This document shows, in pieces, positions 43,505-54,972 of a stretch of 64,000 nucleotides of DNA. The stretch spans positions 1 to 64,000 of the forward strand of contig JADDOH010023624.1 of the NCBI GenBank assembly GCA_016648135.1. Direction: 5' to 3'. Source of the stretch: Agrypnia vestita (lineage: Eukaryota > Arthropoda > Insecta > Trichoptera > Phryganeidae). Each line of letters starts with the position of its first letter. Position 1 is the first letter of the stretch. The position numbers and the translations under genes were made by a program. The notes beneath the pieces are model-generated. The model saw nothing but the letters and a program-made list of their open reading frames with translations, did no database searches and was not told the origin of the DNA.

Positions 43505-44197
43505 AACTAATGAACTTTGAGTGAGATGATCAAGTCTCAACTCCAACCAATATTTGTTTTCTTCTTTTTATTTACTCGCCAAATCTGTAATCAGGGCCGG
43601 ATTTAGACTTGATAAGGCCCCAAGCTATTTGAGATAAGTCCGGATTTTCTATGTCAGTGCCAAGTATGATTTGCGGATACCTAAAGGGTTAAACTGAAAA
43701 ACAATTAAGAAGTATAATGATAGTGAAATAATAAATATTTAACTTCATTCATAATAAACTTAAAAATGCGAACTCTGGTAAAAAGAAACAAGAGTTCTTT
43801 TAAAAGTTATAATTTACTTTTTCTCATGAAACATATTATAGGGATTAAGAAATTACTTAAACTAAACAAAAATATTTTCTTTCTTGCCTTTGCCAGAGCA
43901 GTCATTGATAACATCATCAAATGATAAACTGCGTAGTTTTTCAATTTCTATACATAAGAGACAGAGGGAACATAATTTATGTTGAGTCATTGTTGTCCTA
44001 AGTTCATTTTTTTATCCCGTTCAGCTGAGAAAATATCTTTCTCCAGAGCAATTTGCAACCATCATACTAAGAAACAATCTCAAAACTAGGCACAATAGCT
44101 CTTTGTTCTTCGAAAAGGCGTGCTAAAAAAATTGGATGAAGACATCTCCGACGAGCGGCAGGGGGACAAATAATGCTGCAGTACATATATTAATGTA
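43505..44197. other. Unassigned DNA
   Basis: No feature recognised. Confidence 0.35.
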
Positions 44198-44762
44198 TAC
44201 AGGGTTATTTGTAAAACATTAATAACCTCGCAGGACTATACTCCAGCCTTGATTATGAGTCGAAAATGTTCAAGCTATCATGACCTAATATCAATAGTTA
44301 TGGAGATATGCGACATCAATGTTTGCATTTTTTTTTCAATATTTCTGACTTATTTTTTGTAAAACGGTCATTCTTTATTATCATTATCTATCATTACAGT
44401 AACTACTATCATTACAGTAACTCATATCGATTCAAAAATTCATTCGTTTCAATACAAATTAAATAAAATGATAAAAACACTGAAAATATTCCAATTGGAA
44501 TGTTTTCCAATTGGAATTCGAAGGTTTTTATTTGACTTGTATTAAAGGGAATGAATTTTTCATATTCGAAATGATAGTCGTAATGATAGTCCAACGTTTC
44601 ACAAAAAATATGTCAGAAATATTGAAAAAAAATGCAAACTTTGATGTCGCATATCTCCTTAACTATTGATATTAGGTCATAATAGCTTGAACATTTTCGA
44701 CTCATAATCAAGGCAAAAATATAGTCCTGCGAGGTTATAAATGTTTTCTAAATAACCCTGTA
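44198..44762. mobile_element. CAGGGT foldback MITE, complete, TA(TA)-flanked (copy 5)
   Basis: cagggttatttgtaaaac at 44200 and its mirror ending aataaccctg at 44760, flanked by TATA on both sides. Arms of more than 200 bp include gatatgcgacatcaatgttt and tccaattggaat at the centre. Best-preserved copy. Confidence 0.9.
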
Positions 44763-44778
44763 TATGACTTGCATGCAG

Positions 44779-44965
44779 TGGAGATGAGATCCCTTAGACG
44801 TATGTGTGCAAATCCATGTATGAGTAAAGAATGAAAATATTAGGAATGAATGTAAAGCTGATTCATAGAAAATCATAGAATTTAAACAGGGTCGTATGAC
44901 GCTCTATCCTCTCTGCCTACCCCCGCAGAGAAACGGCGTGATGGTAAGTTAGTTAGTTAGTTATA
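44779..44965 (+). pseudogene. RTE-like LINE end, internally deleted, (ttag)n tail
   Basis: MRSLRRMCANPCM followed after a gap by the family's end (ctctatcctctctgcctacc, gagaaacggcgtgatgg) and agttagttagttagtta. Directly adjoins the MITE at 44760. Confidence 0.7.
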
Positions 44966-45289
44966 TGACAATTGGGGCCCCCAAGAAAGTGTGGGGCCCT
45001 AAGCTATAGCGTGTGTAGCTTATACGTAAATCCTGCACTGCCTGTAATGTCAATTTTTTTATACGAAAATGACATAAATATATTGTTGCATACATGAACA
45101 ATGACTGTATTTTTTTGAGGTGTGAATCGACGACGAGGCGTTGTCTAGTAAAAAAATGGTAGAAACAGGAATGATTTCGCTGTTTTCTACCTCCACATTT
45201 ATTTCTTATCAGAATACCTTGCGGCCTGGCTTGAGTGGGTATTTACTAGCGAAGGGAAAAACTACATTTCAAAATGAAGACTACAACAT

Positions 45290-45483
45290 ACACACGTTCA
45301 CCAGTTTGAAGACTACATAGTGTATACTACAATTGTAGTAAAATTGTAGTAAAAAAAAATTATAGTAAAAACTACATGAAGTGAAGTAATTGTAGTACTG
45401 AAAATGAAGTGAAGTAATGAAGTAATTGTAATATTACTGAAGTGAAGTAATTGTACTACAAAACTGTAGTACTAGTGAAGTAA
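45290..45483. repeat. Low-complexity gaagt/tagta repeat
   Basis: Irregular copies of gaagtgaagtaattgtagta and its complement, some self-complementary (gtagtactac type). Confidence 0.8.
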
Positions 45484-45752
45484 ATATTTTTTTCCAAATA
45501 AAAATTTGGCGAGTCAAAAAAAAAAAGTCAACGAGAAAAATATTTAAGATAAATGACGATATTTTCTCCGAAGTAACATTTGGCGACCTAAAAAAAAAAG
45601 TCAACGAGAAAAATATTTAAGATAAATGACGATATTTTCTCCGAAGTAACATTTGGCGACCTAAAAAAAAAAAGTCAACGAGAAAAATATTTAAGATAAA
45701 TGACGATATTTTCTCCGAAGTAACATTTGGCGACCTAAAAAAAAAAAAGGTC
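45484..45752. repeat. 73-bp tandem array, 3 copies plus partial
   Basis: gtcaacgagaaaaatattta opens copies at about 45527, 45600 and 45674. Each ends acatttggcgacct plus an A run of 10-12. Almost no differences, so the duplication is recent. Confidence 0.93.
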
Positions 45753-45839
45753 ACCAGATTTCTTCATTCGATTCCAAAAAATAGTTTCCAGAGATTTCTT
45801 CGTTTAGCTACATCAACTTTTCACGTAAAAAAAATTCAC

Positions 45840-46050
45840 GTAAAAAATGCACTATTTAAAGTATGTTTCTCATACTTTCGCTTTGAAGTGTGTGTACTTT
45901 GTAGTGTTCGCTTTGAAATGAAGTATACTATTTGAAGTATATACTTTCAATAACTTTAGAGTTTGTAGTTTGTGGTGTGCACTACACTTCAAAACGTTTG
46001 AAGTGTGCACTTCAATGTAATGTAGTACTACATTGTAGTAGTGAGTACAG
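45840..46050. repeat. Low-complexity aagtgtagt repeat with palindromes
   Basis: Same wording as 45290-45483 on both strands (acttcaaaacgtttgaagt; gtagtactacattgtag). The two tracts bracket the 73-bp array. Confidence 0.75.
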
Positions 46051-46153
46051 AGCAGACCCATCACTAGTATTTACACGTCCTTACTCAGTCCGGTGGTGGG
46101 GGCATAATTTTACCCCCTCCACATATTTATATCTTAAACAATAACAACCCATC

Positions 46154-46182
46154 GGCGACTTCGGTACCGTGCCGAAGTCGCC
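46154..46182. repeat. Perfect GC-rich 11-bp hairpin
   Basis: ggcgacttcgg, taccgtg, ccgaagtcgcc. Strong stem. No T run follows on either strand and no gene is adjacent. Confidence 0.85.
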
Positions 46183-46289
46183 TTCACACAAAGGATAAAT
46201 GGGTCATTTTCTTTTTTGTTGTAGCTAAACTATCCCTGTCCATTTTCGTGACGTAGTGGTATTTAAAAATGTTAATTTTGTGTTTGTAA

Positions 46290-46520
46290 CAATGTGTGGG
46301 TCCAATCGGTGAAGCGGTGTAGATTTGTACAGAAAATATATCTAGGGAAAGGGATGGGTTAGAGGAGGAAGGGAAATGTCACCTATGTTACCCGCCGGGT
46401 CCTAAAGAATAAGTTTGAAAATTTTGAGTTCTATCGGTCGGACGGTACAGTTTTGCATTGAAAATATTTCAAGGGAAGGGAGGAAATGTCACTTCTGATC
46501 GTCCACGGTGCTCAAATCTT
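46290..46520. repeat. Imperfect internal duplication
   Basis: atcggt..agcggt.tag..ttt, gaaaatat.tc.agggaa and gaaatgtcac occur twice (about 46297 and 46431), each followed by a gtccta/gtgctcaaatctt type end. An old duplicated repeat. Confidence 0.55.
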
Positions 46521-47234
46521 ATACTGAACATATATGATTAATAGTATCAATTCTCGAAACACCTCAATTATAATTTGTCAAATAGCACAATTCGCTATCT
46601 GAGAGCGGATTGTCTAATTATAAGGAGAAGAAGAGGCTTTAATCTGATCAGTGCACTCATACTACGAAGCGTCTGACATCTTAGAAATTTTTCGGTAAAA
46701 TTTTCTATGGTTGCGTCATTGAACACGGACTCAACTCTGTACTTGCTTTTGAGACGAATCTCCGAGAGAGATCTCATCCGTGATCATATAAATTAATAAT
46801 TGAAACACTGTTATTCAACTATTAGTAATTATTTAAATTACTACATTTTTCACATAAACCGTGTTATAAAGATAGGTCTTTCGCATCCATCCTAGGAGGC
46901 GTGGTATATGTACATAAAAGGGTTTTAAATACTAGTTTTGAAATAGTGTTTAAAACTCTATTATCTCATAATCTACGCTGGTAATTGGTAGCCTAGAAAA
47001 TAATTCGCGTTTCTATGGAAAAAAGAAAAGAACATTTTTCGGGCCGTAGACTTTCATTGTTCCCTTTAAATTGCTTAATTATTTGGTATTCAACTGAAAA
47101 CTTTCTCAGGTCTCACTTGGGCCCTGGGTCCTTAGTAAGTTTTTAATATAACCTGTATTATTTGTATTCTTAATTCGCACATACAACGGTAAAGCTTTAA
47201 AATCGTACGCCCTCGTTATGCAATATGCAATATA
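46521..47234. other. Unassigned DNA
   Basis: No feature recognised. Confidence 0.35.
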
Positions 47235-47797
47235 TTTTTTTTTACTCTCTTTATATTAACTCGTGGCGTCTGCTTTGCTTGCTTGCCGGCTTGTCTTCAA
47301 AAAAAACTTTGGATCGATTTTTGACCCTTTTCCCGTGATCCAATCGAGCTGAAACTTGGCAAGTAGACTCGTGGCGACGATCAAGAAGATCTGTCAAATT
47401 TTCGTTAAAAAAAATTAAAAATTATAGTATAATTTCGGATTTTTAGAAATTTTATTGGTTTTTCAAATTGGAATCATAAGAAACGTTTGATTAGCAACGG
47501 CGGCCCGATAACGTCGCGGAATATTTTCTAAATTTGAATTACTCCGTCGGTATACATAATAGGTACTTCACTACGAATGTCGAAAATCTAAATTGACTGA
47601 CAAATGTTTTTAGAATTTAATCTTCAAAGCATGAAGTGTCTTATCAAAGCTCAAAACATGTGACATTTTAGAAATATATTAAATTACTGTAAGTTTAGTG
47701 TTGTGTTATATGTTTTAATTCGTCTTTAATTGTTGTTATATTTTACAAAGAAATGGAGTATAATAAAAACTTGGTTTTTATGGGTTACTTTTTTTTA
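47235..47797 (+). mobile_element. ACTCCCTTT element (copy G), full length
   Basis: About 560 bp: tttttttactctctttata start, core 47262-47400, ttactccgtcggtatacat, caaagcatgaagtgtcttat, and the end tggagtataataaaaacttg..tatgggttacttttttt. Reference copy for the family. Confidence 0.88.
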
Positions 47798-47821
47798 AAT
47801 ATTGAACTGGAATCCATCTAA

Positions 47822-48243
47822 AAAAGTAAAAGCTGGAATACAGATGGCAAGAAGTGCGTTTCTCAGAATGAGACCGTTATTTTCTAACCGTGACCTAAGC
47901 CTACAACTTAGAATGCGAATGGTTCGGTGTTATATTTTAGCCATTCTTTTATATGGGGTGGAAGTACGGACACATATCTAAGAATTAATCTGCAAAGTCG
48001 AGGCTTTTGAGATGTGGCTCTATAGACGCATATTGAAAGTTTCCTGGGTGGATAGAGTGACAAAAGATGAAGTCCTCCGGCGTATGGAAAAACCCGCGAA
48101 GTGCTGCGAACTATCAAGATAAGAAAGCTGGAGTATCTAGGACGTAATATGAGAGGACCAAAATATAGTCTAAACCAACTCATCGTCCAGGAGGGAATAG
48201 GTGGTAAAGGAAGCGTAGGAAGACGCTGCAGACTATGGGAGAT
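47822..48243 (+). pseudogene. LINE reverse transcriptase, C-terminal thumb and tail
   Basis: KVKAGIQMARSAFLRMRPLF, SNRDLSLQLRMRMVRCYILA, ILLYGVEV, then a stop, then KVEAFEMWLYRRILKVSWVD, VTKDEVLRRM and KIRKLEYLG..MRG. This is the insect endonuclease-reverse-transcriptase LINE pattern (CY...LLYG.E; EAFEMW.YRR; W.D..T..EVL.RM). At least one stop and one frameshift. Confidence 0.85.
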
Positions 48244-48262
48244 AGGTTTGTTCTGAGAATAT

Positions 48263-48730
48263 TTATTGATTAAGATAATTTATAGAAGTCTCAAGAGATG
48301 AAGCTATTTATATGGGAAACGTGTATGGAAGTCTTTATAGGGTGACCCAGTTTTCCACCGTAAGAACATCCACACGTTATCAAACATTTTGAAAGTTATA
48401 TATACATCCAGAGTAGAAAGCCAATAGAGCGTCAGTGACTATTTCAGGAGAGCAAAAGAAAGTTCTGTCAATCTGATTTCGACAATGTTTCTTTTATTAC
48501 TAAACGATTTCCATATGTGTTTTGGATTAACATATGTGGAATCGTTTAATAATTAAAGTAACATTGACAAAATAAGATTGACATTGCATTATTTTGCTCT
48601 CCTGTAAAGTTCGAAATAATCACTAATGCACCTTTGGCTTTCTACCCTCGATATATCTAAATCTGAATCTTTGAAGGATTTGAAGGGACTATGCTAAAAA
48701 CATCTATGGTCCTTCCCATAGTAATGTATA
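48263..48730 (+). mobile_element. SCAG repeat with a nested MITE
   Basis: ttgattaagataatttatag, aagtctcaagagatgaagct, tatggaagtctttatagggt, ttccaccgtaagaacatcc to ttgaaagttata, then resumes after the MITE with atatatctaaatctgaat and gggactatgctaaaaacatc. Confidence 0.75.
48408..48650. mobile_element. Foldback MITE nested in the SCAG repeat
   Basis: About 243 bp. Ends cagagtagaaagccaa and ttggctttctacc. The inner arms are also complementary (aggagagcaaaa / ttttgctctcct; aaacgatttcca / tggaatcgttta). Confidence 0.8.
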
Positions 48731-49012
48731 AATAGTTTCGCAGTAGTAATGATACTTCAAAAAATTTAAAGTGGAATTTTATGCAATAATCTTTTTAATG
48801 TATTTTTCCGAATTGTTTAACTTATACATTTGAAGACGCCTAAAAATTTTATTTTCAAATTTTTAACCCTATTATAGACCAGTATATATACTTAACTTAC
48901 TTTTGTTTTTAACATTTTCGCACAAGTATTAAGAATATAATTACTAGATTTTGTCCACAGAGGGATAATTATTAATAATGGTTAATTATAGAATGTCCTC
49001 AAAGACATTTCT

Positions 49013-49105
49013 GACTTGGAGCTTCGGAACCGGAGAAAGCTGGCACTAAACCGAGATGAGTGGAGGAAGACTCTTGAGGAGGCCAAGACCCACCAGGGGC
49101 TGTAG
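49013..49105 (+). pseudogene. LINE C-terminal end
   Basis: 31 codons: DLELRNRRKLALNRDEWRKT then LEEAKTHQGL and a stop. NRDEWR is the QDR.WR signature of RTE-like LINE ends. Followed by a tgatgatgataat tail. Confidence 0.7.
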
Positions 49106-49129
49106 TGCCAAGAGTGTGATGATGATAAT

Positions 49130-49183
49130 GAATTAAGGAAGTCTTACAGAAATTATGCTATTTATATGAGAAACGTCTAGGTT
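49130..49183 (+). mobile_element. SCAG repeat fragment
   Basis: aattaaggaagtcttacag, then gctatttatatgagaaacgt. Left end only. Confidence 0.55.
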
Positions 49184-49595
49184 TACTTAATTTTCATTTT
49201 TTTTAAATATATCTCTGAAAACTCTCAAATCATGATGCTGAACGTGTTACAATTTTATTCCGGCAAAACGTGTTTCACTACAAACGGGTTAAATCTAAAA
49301 TTACCTCGAGGACATAATTTTCATTAAATCCAGGTGGTTAAGATGCGCTCTGACGTGTCGCCTTATTTCTCCAGACATAACACGTGGCGCTGTCAGCTGT
49401 CACCGCGCCTGCGGCCGTGTGTTTTGCAAGTGACGGTGTGTCTTGTGCTGTTATCGAGGACCACGTAGGAGTTACAATCAAATGGCAGATACCTTTGAAA
49501 ATATCAATTAAGTTAATTAAATTCTTCTTCACAAAGAGCAAAATAATTTGTGTTGACTTTATTAATATATATATATGTAATTAACAAAAATATAC

Positions 49596-49935
49596 TTTTC
49601 ACCACTTAGATATTGAAAATATCAACATGTTTCAGGGCCAATGGTTCCTTTGTGAGGATATAATATATCCCAACAAATCAAAAATTAAAAACTGAATAAA
49701 AAATATAAAAAATGATATATTCGAAATTAATAAATAATTAAGTATTAACATGAAAACAAATTTAAAAGAAAATTATTTGTAAAAAGGACCTGGATATTTA
49801 TAATATTCATTTTAATATTAACACGTTTTCTAATTTCCAATATTTCTAATTTATCAAATTCTCTTTTATTTTCTGTAAAATTTGTAAATCCTTATGTGAG
49901 TCCAACTCCGAGTCCAAATGGAGATATTTCATGGT
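49596..49935 (-). mobile_element. PLE 3' part (minus strand), subfamily C
   Basis: Terminal ttttcaccacttagatat, decayed hammerhead (CTCACAA and GAAAC), and an endonuclease C-terminus. Same order as 20450-20979. Confidence 0.72.
49745..49888 (-). pseudogene. PLE endonuclease C-terminal fragment
   Basis: 47 codons and a stop: FTNFTENKREFDKLEILEIR then KRVNIKMNIIN. FDKLEILEIRK matches LNNLE.LEI.K of the other PLE copies. Confidence 0.65.
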
Positions 49936-50084
49936 GTTGATAAAACTATGTTTAACTTTATGGAATAACAATAGGGACCAAAACTATTAGTTTCCAGTGA
50001 CATTTTTTTTTAAATGTCAGTAAATAAATGACTGAGAAATAAATTATTTAAGTTTACGTATTTAACGCGGGACCACTTTGGTCT

Positions 50085-50175
50085 GAGGTGCCTGTGACGT
50101 CATTTGACCTAGTCAAGATCATTGCACCACAGGCACTAAGCGAACACAAGCCGCGTTGTCTAGGTCAAGTGACGT
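50085..50175. promoter_or_regulatory. Inverted repeat with paired TGACGTCA and AGGTCA sites
   Basis: tgtgacgtcatttgacctag and its mirror ctaggtcaagtgacgtcaca are about 50 bases apart with one difference. Each arm holds a perfect CRE-like TGACGTCA next to an AGGTCA half-site (bound by many nuclear receptors). It may be an enhancer-like site or the ends of a small foldback element. No nearby gene. Confidence 0.4.
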
Positions 50176-50499
50176 CACACGCTGGACCGTCGCATGAAAC
50201 GAAATTATTTTTGCAACGCAACTTAAAGGATGACATCAGACTCCCTTATATCGCACTAAATAATTAGCCCCACAGAACCCGCCCTCGCAGAAAACCCCCC
50301 AAAAGATGGAAGGGTAGTTGGGAATCCACCTCATAGGAGGCCCTATCTTCTGAAGAACACACCACATAGGCCTATTAAAAGGAAGAAGAATAAGAACTTT
50401 AAAGTCCCATAACTTCTTCATTTGTAAAGATATTTTAATGATTATTTCACATTTTTGTTTCACTTTTCTTTGCTGACATCTTGGTGGTGTGTTGTTGGA

Positions 50500-50650
50500 T
50501 GGCGCCTTGCAGCCTGGCTGTATCTAGAGCAGCCAGGCAGCGTGAGAGCCTAGCGGGCCGCCGCGGGTCGCGCGGACAGTTAGCGCGCCATTGTGTGCGA
50601 CTAGAGCGCTCTGGGCATTTAGATGCTTTCAGCGCGAGTGATTCCCAGCC
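50500..50650. other. Short GC-rich island
   Basis: gcgggccgccgcgggtcgcg and flanks stand out from AT-rich surroundings. A cctggctg..cagccagg hairpin is at 50511-50537. No reading frame recognised. Confidence 0.4.
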
Positions 50651-50886
50651 TTAGAAAGGGAACAAGAGTTTAATAGTTTTTCTAATCATTCGTAATAAGC
50701 GCCATGCGTACACAATAAACAATAAACAAAGAAAGGTGACGTGATAATATTTTTATCGATTGTCTGCGTGTACACTGTACACAACTTCTTCTTCCTTGCA
50801 CTGTGCCAACTCATTGCCTAGGTAGGCTATTGGGGTCGGCTCTTCTCGATCTCAAGCTGTATTTTATACGGTTCTGGGTATCGCTT

Positions 50887-51102
50887 TTATCGAGGCCATT
50901 TCTCTGAAGTATTTGGGAGCATTGAGTCATCCAGAAATTCGATGAAGCTCCATTGACATTGCCTTATGTGCCCATACCGTCTCAACGGTAGTTTCTCCAG
51001 TTTACTGTTTATGTTCGTGATACTCAGACTGCCACGAATGCGTGAAAATTTAATCCTATCTGTTCGATCTTTATGGACAGGACCAGATGTCACTGAACAC
51101 AA
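50887..51102 (-). pseudogene. LINE RT-protein C-terminal region
   Basis: DRTDRIKFSRIRGSLSITNI, then KLEKLPLRRYGHIRQ. Matches the R...IR..L....I..K..E..LRW.GH pattern downstream of LINE reverse transcriptases. Confidence 0.7.
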
Positions 51103-51486
51103 CCACCTTCTTTACACCTTCATAGTGCACGCTCTACTAAAACCTTTTATCTATGACATTACCATTCAACTTTGAACTGTCTTGTTTGCTGGACGTGTTT
51201 TGTTCTGAGTTTTGTGTGTCCACTTTTAGGTGATGGTAATGCCTTCGGATAAAGAAGAATTCCTGAGCTACTGCCCTACTAAAAAGGGAGAACAGCGTTG
51301 TTCCTTCGACCTGGACCAAAAGGACAAAGGTAAAAGCGTGCTTTCCTTCTGACCTTTCTTTCCTTCCAGAACCCGTCTTTCCCATCTTAACTTATCCATT
51401 TCACATTCCGTGTTTCAACACAATCTTTTGGTGTTACTCCTGCCGACAATCTGAGGGTTCGCATTTCTACTATTTTTCATTGCCTA

Positions 51487-51560
51487 GAGTAGGAGTTGTA
51501 TATAGTCCAGCATTCAGAGCCATGCATTATCGCGGGTCTAACAATAGACTGGCATATCTT
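51487..51560 (-). pseudogene. LINE reverse transcriptase fragment (thumb)
   Basis: KLKGKICQSIVRPAIMHGSE followed by CWTI. RP.I..GSECW is a hallmark just after the RT catalytic core in RTE-type LINEs. Confidence 0.75.
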
Positions 51561-51720
51561 TCCTTTAAGTTTTATAGGCATTTTCGGGGCACACAAGATT
51601 GATTTTACGGATCTTCATTTCATCCATCCCACACTTATTTTACGGTGAACATCCGCTGTACATGCGTCTGACTCTGTGAATGAGTGAACCCGGTTACTTA
51701 AATGCATCACAGTGTACACT

Positions 51721-52175
51721 GTACACAACCACAGATGAAAAATTATTCATGGGACTGCGGTATAATAAAAATATTGAATGACCTTAAATTTTAATCAGCA
51801 AATTAATTAATATATTATAATCTTTTCGTACGCACAAATATTTAAAATCAGGCTCGGATAATTACCCAAATACTTATATATCAGGACGAAACAAAATATT
51901 GATTTATATTCATACAATACAAAAGCTGCCGACAACATCAAACTATAAAAACACAAATTGTATAATGTATAATACAAATCATCTACAGCCTACCGAAGAC
52001 TATACGAAAACAGTAATTTTAAAGGAGGTTAAAGTGGAGTGCAACAAATTTTTAATGAAAAACTTTAAATGACTGTAAATTATGTAATACAGTTTTAATG
52101 TAAAGCGTGTATTACTCCATACAACTGCATGGAACTGAATAAACAGTGAAAATAAAATTACATATTGAGGGATAA
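51721..52175. other. AT-rich unassigned DNA
   Basis: No feature recognised. Confidence 0.35.
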
Positions 52176-52330
52176 ATCTAACTAACTAACTAACCATCAC
52201 GCCGTTTCCCGCAGGTGTAGGCAGAGAGTATAGAACGCCATTCTTATACTGTATTCTTGTTGCCTTTAACACTCGGCCCATAAATTTTCTCAAACATCAT
52301 TTCCTCGTTAATCTTTAAATCTAATGTTAA
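52176..52330 (-). pseudogene. RTE-like LINE 3' end (minus strand), (ttag)n tail
   Basis: ctaactaactaactaacc, atcacgccgtttcccgc and taggcagagag, then a decayed coding end (cgttcta..atactg). Same family as 36468. Confidence 0.72.
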
Positions 52331-52376
52331 AAATTTCTATTAAAGGTACATACACCAATTAAGGACTATTATGTTA

Positions 52377-52985
52377 TTAGGTTGATTCATAATTATACGA
52401 CGTTTTTTTAATTATTTCTTATATGTTTATCTTTAATTATATATATATATATCTTTAATTATATGAAAAGATTTTGCAAAGAATATAGTTCATAAATCGT
52501 AAGGTTCATTGATGTGATTATGAATTATTGAAAGATGTTTAGTATTAAATTAATTAATTATTTTGTGTTATAGTTATTAAGCATGTATTGTGTTTGACAG
52601 ACTCTTAGACCAGCATGCTTTTTGCTGCCGGGGCTCTTATTTTTATCATAGTTGTTATATTCATATAAATTAATTTATTTAAAAAAAACTTTTTATGTAT
52701 AATTATCATTCGGAAGCGTAATCGCCATCAATGTCAATCATTGCTTCCATTTGCTTGGAACGCGGTCGATTCCGCGGGCGAAGTGTCCAGCGTCCTAATA
52801 GTTCAACCGTCATCCCCTTCCACAGCCACCAGGAGGGCCTGGTTATGAAACCCGAAAATCGGCCCTTTCCTGGCTTGTCGTCTATGTTGGTGTCACCAGC
52901 TTTGAAGTGAAAAAACACTCTCGGCATGCTCTTTCCTTAATAGTTCCATCCCCGAAAAGATCGCGAAATGGTTCAGCTGCTTTCC
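52377..52985 (-). mobile_element. Mariner element remnant (minus strand)
   Basis: A TTAGGTTG end after TA at 52375-52384 is the usual mariner terminal repeat start. The coding remnant follows at 52706-52956. The opposite terminal repeat was not found. Confidence 0.6.
52706..52956 (-). pseudogene. Mariner transposase, internally deleted
   Basis: N-terminal helix-turn-helix part: FGDGTIKERACREC, then FFHFKAGDTNIDDKPGKGR, with the usual RWF.FK.GD....D.P..GRP pattern (W changed to C). In another frame NQALLVAVEGDDG follows, the next part of a mariner DNA-binding domain. The frame ends MIDIDGDYASE, resembling the very C-terminus (..C...DGDYF.). The DD34D catalytic domain is missing, so the protein cannot transpose. 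Confidence 0.65.
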
Positions 52986-53225
52986 ACCATTTCTCAAAGT
53001 TGTATAGCATAATGGGCCGCGTATGTGTATGGTTTTCGATGCGCGCTTTAATTTCCCAACTATATTAAAGAATTATTTTACGACAAATTAATGTCCACTG
53101 AAGGTCAAATTGAAAAAAACGGCGGATATCAAAACATCAACCAATTATGTACCGTAATGTCATTAAACCACAAGCATCGCGAATTTTATATTCTGTATAA
53201 TATACAAATAATATTAATTAAATTA

Positions 53226-53340
53226 ATTATTATCTATGTTTATACAAAACCTCGTCAGTATAACGATTATTTTCGAAACCGGTTGGGTAAGTATATAAAT
53301 AAATAGATGTAGTTACATAAACAAAGTTAGTAATAAAGTT
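53226..53340 (+). mobile_element. PLE end fragment
   Basis: cctcgtcagtataacgat then tttcgaaaccggttggg: GAAAC and self-complementary ACCGGU as in the copy at 39488, but the CTGATGA box is rearranged. Ends acataaacaaagtt. Confidence 0.55.
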
Positions 53341-53584
53341 GATTAAAATGAATTACCGCAAGGTATTTGCAATAAAAACTTAAACACAAATAATAATAAT
53401 ATTATTATGTAAGGATATATAAATTTCTATATTTCTTTATTTAAGAAAACACAAGTGAGTAAAAAATTAAATACTTTTACATATTATTTTTAAATATTTC
53501 TGTAATATACATCATCGCATTTTGTATTACCTACAATGTAAAAGATATTTAAAAAAAATAACAACATTATACTAACAAAATTAA

Positions 53585-53690
53585 AATTAAAAGTCGAAAC
53601 ATCCAAACGAAAGGGCCATGGGCACCGAAACATGTCGAATTTTTTTCAACGAAAATGTGGTGAAAACAAAGTTTATTTCTATAAAATAAT
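53585..53690 (+). mobile_element. PLE end fragment
   Basis: gggccatgggcaccgaaaca, tgtcgaa.tttttttcaac and atgtggtgaaaacaaagttt. Stem II/GAAAC/ACAUGU retained, CTGANGA lost. Confidence 0.6.
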
Positions 53691-54566
53691 GTCACCACAA
53701 AATAATTTTGCTGTGTTTGAAGAAGAAAATATTTTTTTTTATATGAAAGTATGTTCTAAGAACACAGTTAATAGATTTTGTCCCCAGAGGAATGATTAAA
53801 TATATTTACTGTCTAGAATTTACCTTATTTAACTAGAACGAGGTCTATGCCAACGCAAACAGGTTTGTCTTATTATTGTTAAGATTCTGTTAGATATTTG
53901 TATCTTTCAGTGTCTGAACAATTATAATATTATCTTAATGAACATAAAATCTGCAAATTTAAAAATAATGTATGAAAACAGAATAACTTGAAGAACAAAA
54001 TATCTTTGCTTGCCAATGTTATCGGAATTGCTGTAATTGGAAATATAAATATATTTATACAAATGAATACATTAATGGTTTTTAAGTATTTAAATAATTT
54101 AGGTATGTTTGCATTGCATAGCAGTCATGATGTTACCCTTAAAAATAATCGCAATCAGTTAGAATTATTAGTCAGAGCTATTTACGACTGATTCCTACTC
54201 AATGAATGATTACGACTTGGTATTAAGTGTGTTGTATAGTTTCGATGCTAAGAACATATAGAAATATTATTAATATTTAAAGCATTTAGTTTGTAATTAG
54301 ACGTTACAGAGTGTTAGTAAACATATAGAAAGAATAATAAAAATATTTTTTTTAATACCCCGATACATTAAAGTACAGTAAGTATGTACATAAAGGCATA
54401 ATGTAAACAAATATATTTTGTAAAAAAGTGGAAAAATAATTAATTTATTAATAATCTGCCAGAAGATTATGATTTATTAACATCTGAATAATATGGCAGT
54501 ATTTGTGAGAGGAATATTACGAGATACATATTTTGTTTTTGAGATATATCGATTTTTTCAAAATAT
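53691..54566. other. AT-rich unassigned DNA
   Basis: A 67-codon frame at 53988 has no known family. Confidence 0.35.
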
Positions 54567-54798
54567 ACCTACATAGCTAGTAGCAAAATCTTTACGGGTG
54601 GATTCCTGCCTCGATAGTGAGTTGAAGATGCTCAAGCAAACATGATTGAAAAAAAGTTGAACCCCCAACACATTAATTTTTATCGATTATCAAAAATTCG
54701 TTCACTTTAACACAAGTCGAATAAAATGATTGAAACCTTGTTAAAAAAAATCTGTTTTCAATTTTTGCATGGTTTTTATCATTTTATTAGAATTTTTC

Positions 54799-54834
<36 letters not shown>

Positions 54835-54972
54835 ACTGTAATGATAGTTTAACATTTTGCACGAGTCAAATAATTCAGAAATTTTTTAAAATACATTACT
54901 TTTGATATCACGGTCATGGTTTGAATATGTTCGACTCATTATCAAGCCAGGAAGCCTATGAAACACCCTGTA
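54567..54972. mobile_element. CAGGGT foldback MITE, diverged (copy 6)
   Basis: tgattcctgcctcgatagtg-like left part with agcaaacatg, central gataaaa/ttttatcattttatt pair, right end gaaacaccctgta. Carries a (TA)n run of about 29 bp at 54801-54829. Confidence 0.75.

Larger units (their letters stand above)
50780..51720 (-). mobile_element. Antisense LINE remnant
   Basis: Minus-strand coding traces in two blocks: 51560-51487 and 51102-50887, in the order expected for one element. The part between is open to other readings. Starts at low coordinates with cttcttcttcc, a reversed gaagaagaag tail. Confidence 0.65.
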
